Origin: Paraphysomonas bandaiensis
Taxonomy: Eukaryota > Chrysophyceae
DNA: 64,000 nucleotides
Direction of reading: 5' to 3'
Assembly (NCBI GenBank): GCA_965644295.1
Contig: CBFFRP010000451.1
Coordinates: 54,937 to 118,936, forward strand
Below are positions 32,018 through 44,492 of the stretch, piece by piece. Made by a program: the position numbers and the translations under genes. A model generated the notes under the pieces. The model made no database searches and was not told the origin of the DNA. It saw nothing but the letters and a program-made list of their open reading frames with translations. Each line of letters opens with the position of its first letter. The first letter of the stretch is position 1.

Positions 32018-32675
32018 TTACTCGTATGCCTACACCTGCTTTGACAGCTGCGTTAATATCAATGAGGTTATGGAATGGGGATATATATGAGCCCAGAGAT
32101 AACCACTCGACTGACTGCTGTGTGCTGTGTGTATATGTATAGCCAAATGTGTCGATAGAGTAGATAGGTACAGGTACACTGGTACAGTTCCAGTGTATGT
32201 GTGTAAGTTGTATTGGACTGTATGTGCTGCAGTACATGGATGTGAGTGTACAGGTACATCTGTTCTATATGACATATGACATCATTTGAAAATTCGAATA
32301 TGGGATACGTGGCGTACTTCTCTGCGTGGTTAACATCGTCTCTGCATAAAACCAGTCTGTAGGTGTACATGTACATGTACCTGTAGAGTGGTAGCCTGTA
32401 GCCAACACAACAGTACATGTCCTTACAGCAGTACATGTCCTTAAAACATACAGCAGTAGGAATCCATACATGACTATGTTGTACTCTATACTCCTGGACA
32501 TGTACTGCTGTACCAACATGACCATACACATATACACATATACATGCATCAGTACATCTTGTCCATATATATATACCTCTACACATCCACACATATATCT
32601 TCCATACATTCATTCACACCATATAACATGAATCATTAACCCCCTCCACCTCCCCTCCCCCACTATCTCTTCGAC
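32018..32675. promoter_or_regulatory. Shared 5' region between FZR1 and PRMT9
   Basis: A 658-bp head-to-head gap rich in TGTACATG and ACATATAC runs, with no protein-like exon. Inferred to hold both promoters. Confidence 0.45.
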
Positions 32676-35216
32676 ATGACGGACCCTCTCAAGTATGAAT
32701 CCCTCCTCCATAGTCATCAATACGGCACAGCAGTGATGATAATGTTTGATATGGTAGAGTCAGGCTACAGTCTCTCTCATATACAACACGATCTCGTATA
32801 TGCGATGAATCAATTCATAGATGAGTTGATTGCATCTGGTGGGGTCACTCAGGCGCAGTGGCTGTGGAGGAAGTGTGTGCAGATATGTAACGGGAGGAGT
32901 CCACTCGTTACTTATAACTACTTCAGGTGTGTATATACATACATATACACACATACCGTCATGTATATATACGCATAGGTATCTCATATCAAATAATGAC
33001 TTGTTTGGGGCTATGGAGGTTATTAAGAAATGTATTTCCCTCCAACCATCGTACACACTTGCCCTCGAAGGGTTAGAAAACCTGAAAGGCCTTGTGGTTG
33101 ATCAGTGGCACTTCAGAATGCTCAATGATGCACAACGAAATACTGCTTATGACAATGCGATTCGACGTGCTGTTTCACGCTCTCCAGATTGTGTTGTGCT
33201 GGACATAGGTGGTGGCACTGGATTGCTCTCAATGTTTGCTGCGAGAGCGGGAGCGAAGCATGTGTACTGTTGCGAGGTGTCCCCTCCCATGGCGGAGCTT
33301 GCTCGCCGTTGTATAGCCCTGAACGGTTATGCTGACCGGATAACGGTACTGGAGGCCCACTCCACTGACATACAGATAGGAACAACTAATGATGGAGGGA
33401 ATGCCCACCTACCAGATCGAGTGGATGTTGTGGTGACAGAGCTGGTAGATTCCGGTCTCTTAGGAGAACATATTGTAGCAGTTCTGAGAGATGCTCGTTC
33501 CCGTCTTTTGCGTCCCGGAGGGACTGTTATTCCTCACTCCGCCGACGTTTACGGAGTCGCTGTAAGTTCTGACGAGGTAGCAAGAAGACAGACGCCCGTA
33601 TCTCCCTCCCAGGGAGAATGGAATGTGGAAGCCCACAGACAGCTCATGGCAGGCCCTGGTCTCATTGTAGATGAAGAATACACTTGCGAATCGCTGGCCC
33701 GACTAGTCTGCCAAAAGCTGACACATAGTTTTTTAGTGTGTCGAGCAGAGCTGTGTGGTCCCGGTGGTTTGTGTGTAACACCATCGGTGCATTCTCCAAT
33801 CACTGCCATCAGTGATGGGACTGTAGATGCAGTTTGTCTGTGGTTCACCCTATACTTAGAAGATCCTTTGCACAACGCTTGTTTGGAGACGGTGAGTGTG
33901 AATACTTCCCCAGAGAGGGATGGATGCGGATGGGATCAAGCCGTTGTCTTCACACGACTACACTCCCAAGGAATACCTACTAGTATAAATATAGTGAATC
34001 CAGTGTACGTGCATGCAGGTGATGAGCTTCCGATTGGATTCTCTTTTACTGACGATCGTATCCACGTAACTGTCTCACCTCAAGACAGTTATCCGATTGA
34101 CTCATCTCGTAAGCTGCTGCACCTAGGGGAGATGGATCTTGCGGCTATCAATGATGAGGAAGTTACTGATAAATACTTATGTTCTTTACAAGCAGCGGTA
34201 TCGGCCTGCGGTGTTCGCACCCGGGTTCTTGAACTCTGTGGGGGATGGCGTTCGCATTGTCTTACCCTCGCAATTCAAGGAAATTATAATTTGGAAGGTC
34301 TAGTCGTATGCTCATGCGAGGAACAGTGCAACTACCTGTGCGAGGTTCGCAATACTTTCGGGGATGTTTCTGTCCACTGTGTTTCTGGGCCCTTGGTGGA
34401 TATGTATATGCAGCAGGAGGAGCAGCAGCCTCAATTCGATGTGATCGTATGTGATGTAGTTGAGGGATGTGGATTGATTAGGCAAGGCCTTATAGCTGAT
34501 GTATCCTTTGCTCTGAAATTCATGACATCCTGCCCATATTCCAGCGCACTAGAATCACAAAACCCCCAACCAACAGTTGTTCCATATTCTGTAACTGCAG
34601 TCGTTGCGTTATATCATGACCATAACCTGTGGAAGCAAAACCGTGTGTGTCATGAAAACACAGTGGGGGTGAGTCTGACCGTGTGTGTGCATCTTTTGTG
34701 CTGACATGATGTAGATTGATATAGGAAGCATTACTAATGCATTTGGGGCCGTATTGTTACGGGAGTTAGACTTGCGTGGAACATTGCCTTGTGGTGCCGA
34801 AAATACGGATGCGCCTAGAAAGTAGGCTATATCGTTCATTAATAAACTACTTTCTTATTTGTCCTGTTAGGTTTTTGAGCTGTGCCACTGATGCACTAAA
34901 CTTTACTCTCCTCAGTCTGGCTGCATCTGCTGATGATGGCAAGCACGGAGCATCATCTGTTGTGTCATCTCAAGTGGTCACAGTGAACTGCGAGTCGTCT
35001 GGGACGGTGCATGCAATTGCTCTTTGGTTTCGAATTTATATGACTTCCAAGAATGACATAATTATTGATACAGGACCTATGGGAAAGTCTCAGTTTTCTC
35101 ACTGGAGGCAAATTGCATTTCTGTTACATACGCCCTTAGATGTTAGACATGGTGATAAAGTGTCAGTAGAAGTTATCCTAGATGCGACGTGTGGAGTGTG
35201 GTGTAGAACTGTTTAG
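32676..35216 (+). CDS. PRMT9: Protein arginine methyltransferase, PRMT9-like
   Basis: Transfers methyl groups from SAM to arginine; animal PRMT9 symmetrically methylates the splicing factor SF3B2. Four exons (32676-32926, 32979-34668, 34715-34821, 34871-35216), introns 46-52 bp, 797 residues. The N-terminal about 120 residues are helical with a TPR-like unit (DLFGAMEVIKKCISLQPSY), as in PRMT9. HFRMLNDAQRNTAYDNAI precedes the methyltransferase core. Motif I is VLDIGGGTGLLSM (about residue 156). The double-E loop is TELVDSGLLGE (about 236-246), in the PRMT7/9 form. A second, degenerate methyltransferase-like half follows, ending SHWRQIAFLLHTPLDVRHGD. The TPR-like start and double-E form favour PRMT9 over PRMT7. 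Confidence 0.87.
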
Positions 35217-36239
35217 TGCCCCATTACTTTATCAGTATATGATAGTGTATTATATCGTTAGCAACGTGATCACTGTAGAGTGCACAGCCCGAAGTTGTAA
35301 TATATGTATTTGCAAATAATACAGTGCGTTTCACAAAATCGATATATACTTTTTATTTGTCGTAAGTGTTGAATTTTGCTGTACTGTAAACTATTTGAAT
35401 TTAATACTGTGAAGCTGTTGGAATACGTATGTTTTTCTAAGATAGTACTGTGTACTGTAGAATGCGTTAAATACAATGACAGCTTTCTTAACATTAATGT
35501 CAACATTAATACGTTGTCAAAGATTTTATATAGCTATAACTGTGAAACTGAAGTATTGTATTATGACGATTCAAGATACGGAAGTTGAGCAGTGGTTGAC
35601 ATGAACGAGATATATTATCATATTGATATGCTTTATGCTTTACATGATAACACTCAATTGTGTATGCAATATAATAATAGAGTCTATCTAGTTTCATTAC
35701 AATAAGCTTCTCTTAACGATCTTAATTATGTGAAAATAATCAATAGTCAATAGAGACAGGCGAAATGTATTATTTTTTATAAAGTTGAACACTTATAAGC
35801 TGTAGCTGATAGTTGAAGGCTTTTAGTTTATAACTGCACTCCATGCAACATCACATACATATATGTACTGGTGAACATATAATAAACGATAAGCGGATAT
35901 TTATCAGTCGTTGCTTACATAGCACGATTATACAGGTGAAATGTCCTATTTCAACGGTGACTATAAGGTTGCAACTTGCAAAAGAAGTTATGTCAACTTA
36001 TTGAAATGAAAACGACAACAATATGTTTGTGCAAACATAATTCCTCGTAACTTAATACAATGTAGGCAGTGCTCACGTTCAAAACGATAGTTTTATGCGT
36101 TACGCCAAAACACTACACTCAGATGAGTTATCTAGCACAACACTATAGCCTAAAAAGCTACCACTAGAAAATATAACACACACCCAGAAAGATTGTTCTA
36201 CTAGCTACAATAGTTCATGTACAAGCACTCGCTCGGACA
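35217..36239. other. Convergent intergenic region with a dispersed repeat
   Basis: AT-rich, no gene seen. 35607-35753 matches 25175-25320 in inverted orientation. No CATA microsatellites. Confidence 0.5.
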
Positions 36240-39200
36240 TTATCCCGTGTAGTTTCGTGTTGACGAGTCTCGCGAGCTGTCACGTACATATGTACTTTTC
36301 TGGGTGGTTTCTGATGTTTTTCGTGTGTACTGCTGCGATGATTGTGAGGTCTTTTGATCAGCTCCAGAACTGAATCGCACAGACGAAGTGGTCGCCTCTC
36401 TGAGCTTCCGGCGCATAGCATCAGCATCCCCATCCCTTCCATTCCGCGACGGGGGTACAGTCGGTACCCCATCAATGTCCTCCCGAGCGATTGCTCTCCC
36501 GGTCGCATCACTGGTATTCACCATATCCACGGGCGACTCATCTCCCGTGCCTTCATCCTCATCCGGTGGAGACAACCCATCGATGTCCAAGTGGAAAAAT
36601 AAATAACGAGTGAGCTCCCCTGCCTTCTCGCCTTGATCTTCAAGCATACGAATCATTCGTTGAAATTGGGCCTCATAGTTCTGTGCTGCTTCTTCTAAAC
36701 GTGAAACGACGTACCCTACACCAGACTAGGAGTCATAGCATTTATAGTCATGCTACACATTCACATACCAGGGACGCCATCTATGGTGCCTGGACCACTG
36801 TCTACTGGAGCTACACCCACACCACCAGACCAACCCACGTGTCCCTGTCCAGATATATTGTAAAACAATCAGAAATATCATCTTCTCAAATACCTCATGG
36901 TTCCTTCGTGCAGCAACAGCAAGTGCATCTGCAAAAATGAGAAAATGAACCAACACGGTTGAGTGGAATAACCAACGTGCCTGTCACAAGCGTCTCCTCC
37001 AGGTTGCAGAATCGAAGAATGGCTTGTATAACCTGCTGAATCTGCAAGCTCTAATGAGCGCTGAAATGTCACCAGGTCAAAACCAACCTGCACATTGAGT
37101 GCCTCGTGGGACTCAGATAAAAGCGCTCGCTCCTGGATACTGGCAAGGTATTCATCATGTACACGAATAATATCGTCCAAACAGGTCGACCCGGCCACAC
37201 CCTCCTCCATCCTACGCCACGAGGTTTCCACCACCTATAATTCAAAAGCTTTAAAAAAATGAAGTGGCACAAGTTATCATACCTCGAACATAAGGAAGTT
37301 GTTGAGGTTATTTATGAAGTGTGTCATTTTTCCTCTTTCCAAAGCACACCTACGAATAGTTTGAACGAAATCCATAAGAAACTAAACATACACACCGATG
37401 CAGAATGGGCTTTAGCTTCTTCAGGTGCTGGTGACCTCTGGTATGCAAAAATGAGACCTGAGCACGCCAGGTGCCAGTGAGAGCCCACTCAACTCTCTTC
37501 ATTCGCCACAGCATATGAAAAGCCGACCGATATTTGGATACCGCTTCGCTGTGCACAACTGCGGCAATTGGTGGGTCGATGGCGTAGTCTAGAGAGAATA
37601 TCTCCCATCCTGTATCTCCTAATCATAACATTGAGTGTTATACACAAAGGGTGAATGGATAACGAAAACTGTACCCGGAGATGGTTCAAGGAGACGTACT
37701 CCTAGACGATCAAGAACGAAAGACGGCTCAAACTGTGCGTTACAAGAGCGCAGTGAAGCCTCCAAGAGGCCCGTCAAGTTGTGCCGAAAAAGTTGGTTTG
37801 CACGTCGCTTCAGTTCCCCACCTACTGAATGTAAGGTATACATATTATACAATAATAGTTCCCACCGATATTATCCATTAGACAGGTAACAAAGTCACCC
37901 TGAAATCAGATACGAATGAATTCACAAAAACTGCAAATAGAGGTACAACACCTGTCCTAGCAACATAAATTTCTTCAGTGCCGCCAGATGGGTGCCCAGG
38001 TGAAATCTTCCCTGCACTAATGCCATGAGTTTAGTTTCTATGACGGCAGCCACTGAGAACACTACTGCTTCCAGTTCACCCTCGCGCCCATACGTCATTC
38101 CCCGTAGACGATCCTCAAACTGAGAGCTCAGTTCAATGCAGGTCTCATTTCCAGTGGCCGAAGGAATGGATGTCACCCCTCCGCCCAGTGCTAATGCCAT
38201 AGAGGGTTCCGATAGACCCCTTTCCTCTCCCGCACTATCGTCACGCCCCCCGTGCCGCATACACGCTTTCATGAAGTTAATGCTCTTTCCAACTACCAGT
38301 ATCTTGTGGGCGAGCTTAGTATGTATGAAAGAAGGAAGCATAGTAGGGTGCAACCGGTAGTAGCTGTGCCACACAAAGTCTGCAGAGGATGAGTCAAAGT
38401 GGCCTCCAGACTGTCCCCTTGCACCTACGGAGGCCAGCCCTTCCGCCGGAGAACGGGTGGCTATGAAAAATTCCCTGTGCGGATCCCTCAGTTCCCCGTG
38501 CAACACCCACCGCGCAACCATCCCGTACAATGGGGCACATACAGACAGCATAATACTGCGATGGACGAAGCGCTCCACCTTCTCGTCTCCGTGAAAGGCA
38601 AACCCATGCAATCGCGACAGAAGGCCTCCCCCAGTTAAGGGCTCGGCCGATTCGACCACTCGAGCAAGCAGGCACATTCTGTCTAGTGGCTCCTGCATCC
38701 ACACTCGCAACCGCAGGAGGGTCAGACCACGAGATCCCTCATCATGATTATCATCTGTATATGGTTAACATACATAGGACGCGTGCTATAGAACATACCG
38801 CCAGGCGTGTGAGATTTGTGCTCCTCCTGGATTAAAGTCCGGCTCAATTCCTGTTCTAGTACTGCCAGAAGTCTATAGTACTCATGTAAAGCCTCCTGCA
38901 TATATATCGTCAGAGCATGCAAGACAGAGACACATGAAACGCCAGGTACCTGCAGTGCAAACCCCAATGCTTGGGCGACCAATCCCCGACTTTCAACCCG
39001 CTCCACAAGTTTTATATATGCGTCTAATTTGCTGTAGAGCCATCCCACCTCGCAGAGACAAAGTACAACATCCCGAGGCGGGCCCGGAACTACTAGCCGA
39101 GGGTCGATCACATATGACTGAGAGCGTTCATCTAACCGGATATGCTTGCCATTGATACCCTAAAAGTAATGGCACCAGTGTTGGCTACGAACAGTTCAGT

Positions 39201-39764
39201 ACAACAAATAGCAACTACCTGAAAAACCAGAAGCAAATCTCGGAGCAACAGCATCTCCACATCCTTAGATACCCACAAAGTTTTATCGTTTATCATCGTT
39301 ACTTCATCTTCACTCAAAGGTGGCGGTACGCCATAAGGCAGTGGTGCCTCCTTCGCCACCGCAGAGGAAGCAGGTGAAGAAACAGACTCCTCTTGATTCT
39401 CATCCTTCTTATCAGTTGGAAAAGAAAACAAACTTTTACTTTGTTTACTTGTATCAGAAAAACTCAATTGTTCCAATAAGAGCAGAAAGGAATGCAAGTG
39501 TTTGGATTTCATTCGTCGCAGTGATTCGACTTGTTTCTCAAAATCAGACACAGCAGAAGGTCCGTCTACATCCTCTCCATACTTTAATAACAATGACTGA
39601 CGTATTCTCATCTTAATTGCAGTGTTATGTATAAGAGGATCGTTGTTTGTGGGTCGAATGAGTCGGAGGGATCTCTTCACAGTCTTCTCATCAATACACT
39701 CCATACGAGTGATGGATTTAATTAAGTCTTCTATCATCCCTTCCAGTCCATCAACACCACTCAT
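36240..39764 (-). CDS. TUBGCP3: Gamma-tubulin complex component 3 (GCP3/Spc98)
   Basis: Core subunit of the gamma-tubulin ring complex that nucleates microtubules at centrosomes or basal bodies. Fourteen exons, 964 residues. In plus coordinates from the 5' end: 39219-39764, 38950-39159, 38799-38895, 37952-38754, 37866-37899, 37675-37824, 37458-37618, 37396-37418, 37283-37349, 37088-37234, 36981-37050, 36894-36928, 36769-36844, 36240-36715. GRIP1 motifs: GINGKHIRL, EVGWLYSKLD, LHEYYRLLAVLEQEL, LTLLRLRVWMQEPLDRM and LHGELRDPHREFFI. GRIP2 motifs: GWEIFSLDYAIDPPIAAVV, LWRMKRVEWAL and EEAAQNYEAQF. These fit GCP3 better than GCP2. Exon 8 is only 23 nt after a 39-bp intron. The intron 36929-36980 uses a GC donor. 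The tail after about residue 850 is Ser/Thr/Asp-rich and non-conserved. Confidence 0.88.
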
Positions 39765-40364
39765 ATCTGCAATACAATGAGACGGTGTGGACCGGTGAAT
39801 GTGTGTATATGTATATATAATCTTGTGTCTGTATATATGACTATATTAACACAGCTAACATATAGAAATGTATGTATCCACCAGACACTTGAGTGAGGCG
39901 GATATCCCGTACACAAAACTCTGATATTTTTATAAGTTTTTCTACGAAATCCTCCATATTTTGATAGATAGGAATATGATTTTAAGAGAAATCAGATTAA
40001 AATATTTGATTTTGAAATTATGCATAAAAATCCTGCAATTTTATTTGAATTTAGTTTCATTCTACACTCATACTCACCCTTCACTGTATATTCAAATGAT
40101 GTCGTATACACACCAATATACAGCATGTATACCACTTATGAAAGTGGACATTTATACTCACAATTAACAGAAAATGTCTAGTTTATACATCTTGTACATC
40201 TTAATATCCCTATTTTAACCACCTCAAAACTTGGTTTCTGCTATATTTCCTGGTTTTTGTCCTGTTCATAGGACTATGCAGCATATAGTTCCTTATAGAG
40301 GGAGGTTAGCTCTGTGGAATGGTGCAGTGGATATGGAACAACAAGACATCCATTATATCAAGCC
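39765..40364. promoter_or_regulatory. Shared 5' region between GCP3 and the 40365 gene
   Basis: A 600-bp head-to-head gap with short GTATATATG/TATATGACTA runs near 39800-39870. An AG just before the GCP3 ATG could be an acceptor of a 5'-UTR intron. No gene seen. Confidence 0.4.
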
Positions 40365-43203
40365 ATGAGCTCCAGTGATACACATTCTCTTCTTACACAA
40401 TTTCGTCTACAGTTTTCTCAGTACAGGAGCAGTCATGACTCCTCTGTTCTTCTTCATAGTTGGACGATAGATCGATCCAATCCTCTCAATGCCGTTCAAC
40501 AAATAGAGGCATTCAATATCGCCATAGATGAGCTTCCACACCCATCCAAAGAGGTTGCCTTCTCATTCTATGGATGGTAATGGTCTCAGTGTATAGCAGA
40601 GTGTATTCAGAGATTGCAGTTGGGAGATATTTGATCGAGTAGTGGACACGGCGGCTATATGTCCCCTAACAGACACATCTCATATACAGACAGCTCTGAA
40701 CGGAATTATTGGTAGATATCGTTCCTGTTGATGATCATGATGTTAAGTGGTTGATATTGATATAGAACACGTACGTCCTAGGGAACTGTATCTGATGGCT
40801 GCTGAAAGACTGGCCGGTTCTGCGGGTGTAATATTCTCGATATTGTCCTTCGTAATGGAGAGCGCTCTATCCAGACTTCCGATTGGCTTTTATTCCACTG
40901 GTATGGTACTTTTCTGTGCTTTGTTTCTAACTATGCGTAGGTCTTAGAATTGTGACCTCCGCTCTTGGGAATGCCGTCGAAGTTGCCCCGAAAGCACAGG
41001 TACATTTCTTCGATTGCAATGTCGTTCCTGACGCAATAATCGAAGTCTGGCTCCACAAACCCCAAGGAGACTGTTTTAATTCAGGACCACTATTATTTTA
41101 CCGCGAGTCAAGTGGTTTATCACTGTCCTGGTTTTGCAATGATAGGTGACGTGCTTTTACTAATTCGACGACTTCTGCTGAAAAGGTATGGTATACCCCT
41201 TTTAATTATTTGACACCTTATCGATTTCTAGTGCTGATAGTCAAGCAGATGACAAGCTTGAGAAGGTGGGTATATTCTTAAATATTACTTTTTCAGATGT
41301 AATTTTAATGTAGGAAGACGTCCTTGTCCACCATGTCCTACAGGTGTGCGAGTTGTTATCTCACAACCCGGATAGTACAATTCGCAACAGTACTTTTTCT
41401 GCAGCCCTTGAGACAATAGCAGTATCTGATGTTCCACTGTTGTATATTTTCTGGCACATGCGACGAATGCGTCACTTTTTGTTTTCGTGCTCGTTAAAAT
41501 CCCTTGCCAAAAGCAAGACGAACACGGACTCGTATGAATCAATTTGGGGTAGGATAGGGTCTACGCACGACAACATTGGCCTCGGAGATGATGTGGAATG
41601 TATGGTACCCTGGTCGGAGGTTACAGATGAAGCAATATCTCATGTGATATCGGTGTATTGCAATTTTGATGACGAGGATGGCGACGGTGAGGATCTGGAT
41701 GAAGAGGCAGGAGCACACCTTAAAACAACGCTAAGGTTGTCCCGCTCTTCGCGAGTCCTAAAGTGGAGTCTTGGCGGAATTACAACACTAATTCTGGAGG
41801 CTGTTAGGAGGAGCAGTAACGCAACAGAGTATAATAGGTATGATGGTACACATGTGTTCTTTCTTATAATAGGGCCTTTAGCACTCATGGCTTTCATCTG
41901 TTGTCCCCTGATGTGTTGTGGAAAATGACTGGGCCTTATATGTTTCCTGCCCTTCTCAACAAGACATCGGCTAGCAAGGAAGGTCTAACATTTTTCAACG
42001 CTCTAGGTAGAAATATTCACTGGATTACTTGTCATTCTCATAGTCTATCTCCAGTACATCGTGCGCGCGCTCCATCCCCACCCCCTGGATTCCACTCCTC
42101 ACTACTTGCTTTTCACTGGCGTGATGCATGCGCTGCTGCCTACGTCAATAGGAGGCTCACCCCTGGCCCGTGGTATGGAATGAACACGTATAGTTTATGT
42201 GCTTGACCAATTTGCTGAAGTGGACACACCAGACGGGAGGTGCGGGTGCGAGGTGCTATTGTTGCGACAGTGCATGACACCATAGGTCTATGTCAGCTCG
42301 CTATCAACGGCATGGTGAGTGAAACTGATGTTAAAAAGTGGTTAATAACAGGCACTTAGGTGGCTACAGGTGACCAAAAGATACATACACTGTCTTGTGA
42401 GTCTCTGCGTGTTATTGCGACAACTTTTTTGGTGGGAAGAAATCGAATTTATGTATGTATATCATGCATGTGTGCAGGATGATCGAGGCGGATGTTTGCT
42501 TATCAGAAAACTGATAGACAGTTGTCCCTACCCTCAGGTTAGAGGGATTTTAGTAGACGTGGCACGAGCATTGGCCGCTCCTCTGCTTTCTACTAGGGAC
42601 ATAGCTGGATGGGTTGGTGGGGGGCAGATTAGTAGTGTTCGAGCACCGGTTCTTCCGTGCAACGCTTCTGGACCTGCTGATGAATCTGCACTAGAGAAGT
42701 ATCACCACCTACTAGATGATCACATTGCGATCCGTATATCGGACTCTACGTTCCCATTATCTGTAGCTGGTGCAATCGTGGACTTGTTTGTCCTGCCTCC
42801 CGTCCAATCTGTGATTGAATGCGATACTGTCAACGAGGTGTGTATAGCTATATGTAATTCTCTATTACTGTGTTGACTTGTGTTTAACTTTTATTGCCAG
42901 GTTGTGGAGCTGGTTGAGTGGCTATCTTCTGCAGTGTCTTTATTGAGATTTGTAGTGATGCGGTTACTATCTATTGCCACTGTGTGTGGCGTTAGTTGTA
43001 CATCCATTGCTACCCTTGGAGATCATGATAGCGTCTTTGCGGACATAAAGGATTTACTTGATCGACTGAAGACTAAGATAGATTGGGCTACTACCACTCT
43101 TCACGAATGGGACATTTCAAGTGATAGCAGTAACCCAAATGTGAAAACAATTCTTAAGTTTCAAATGCTGTTGATGAATCTCAGTTCATTAATAACCGAG
43201 TAA
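40365..43203 (+). CDS. Helical-repeat protein, possibly glomulin/ALF4-like
   Basis: Twelve exons with consistent phases give 745 residues: 40365-40576, 40620-40711, 40766-40900, 40941-41145, 41232-41265, 41314-41837, 41873-42006, 42055-42172, 42221-42314, 42370-42396, 42478-42837, 42901-43203. No catalytic motif or membrane segment. The composition is alpha-helical, with an acidic stretch (DDEDGDGEDLDEE) mid-protein. LLIRKLIDSCPYPQVRGILVD recalls the RxLLDSCPYPxxR block of glomulin/ALF4 proteins, regulators of cullin-RING ligases. The early LALNGIIG-like and RELYLMAAERL segments would fit its HEAT-like repeats. The family assignment rests mainly on that one block. Exons 7-10 (41873-42396) were joined by phase and are less certain. 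Intron 6 is only 35 bp. Confidence 0.6.
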
Positions 43204-44492
43204 GTCTTTTCTTATTTCAATTGCCTCAATATTCTCGATTTTGTGTTTAACATGAAGATAGTAAATCTACAAGACTTATGATATGTTCTGGGTAACTTAG
43301 TTGTATTGACTGTATTTTGCATACTGATATTTCCCTCACATCGTCTTTAGATGCATTCTGAGAGTATGTGGCAGTTTTATGTGAATTATTAATATGTGAA
43401 AGACATAAAATGTATAATGAAATGGATATAGACTAAACTAAAAACATACTACACTGCTCTGTAGTAAGAAACGCTTAACCTCAAGTTATTTCGCATTGCC
43501 TAAACTAATAGTTGTGTTCTTAATACTTAAACGGGATACAGATGCCGATAGTATTGAGGAGTAAAGTGATGTCGTAATGAGCACTGTGCTTGCATGTGTG
43601 GCACTGTGAGTATGTATGTATTCAGCATTCCATAAGTTGTAGCAAGATTCGCAGTATCGTTCTGTTAACGTGCTTGTATGTCCGCAAAACAGAGTAGCAG
43701 AAGACGATGCAAGTGTTTTCAATAGTGGTCTTGTTTTTATGTATGATATGAGTCTATGAAAGCACAAGATCTGTGCGGTGGATTGCTAGTGGTGGATAAC
43801 ACCGTTGCAAACTAGTAGAAGATACGACCTCGAGGACATGATACTGCTGCTGTACACGATATGAACATATATAAAAATACGTAAAGAAATTCCTGAGTTG
43901 CTCTCCTTTGTCCCTATTTTCCTTTGCAGGAGGATACTAAAATCCCAGAGACTAAAAAATTCAGGATTTCATAAGAAAATAACTAAATTTTAGGAAGTAG
44001 TGGGAAGAAAATACTACCAAAAATCCGTATATATGGGAAAAAGCAAATTTTAGGAAGGATAAACTCTAAAAATATGGATAGGTGTATGGCATGGTATACA
44101 TACGTATACAAGAGTATACAGTGTTGTATAAAGGTGTGAACCAAAAGAATGGTCCAGAACGATACTGTGGTATCATACTGATGGCTGTGCTATGCAGACC
44201 GTAGCCGGGACAGTCTTCTAGACGGATACTGTGGATGATATGTACGTATGTGTGTATGGGAAGATACGTGGGATGATACGGATATAGATGTATGTGCGTA
44301 TGCAGGTGTGTGTGTAGGGAGCGGACCGTGCAGTGTATTACAGTTGGATTGCTCTGCAGATCATACTGTTGCAACACAGCGACATACATCCATCCCTTCA
44401 TATAACCAACACATACACAGAGACAGCGAGTTCTCCACATCCCTGAGAATAGTCTCTATCCGGTCCATCTTCTGACAGTATCTGAGCGGCTA
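43204..44492. promoter_or_regulatory. Intergenic; 5' region of the ABCA gene
   Basis: No gene seen. The half next to the ABCA start contains GTATAC/GTATGTGTG runs (44080-44290), like other 5' ends here; the upstream half is plain AT-rich sequence. Confidence 0.45.

Noticed and set aside
32007-32613. Overlapping minus-strand frames up to 181 codons upstream of FZR1
   Set aside because: Low-complexity Cys/Tyr/His composition from TACA/TGTA repeats in the divergent promoter; FZR1 has its own first exon at 31994-32017.
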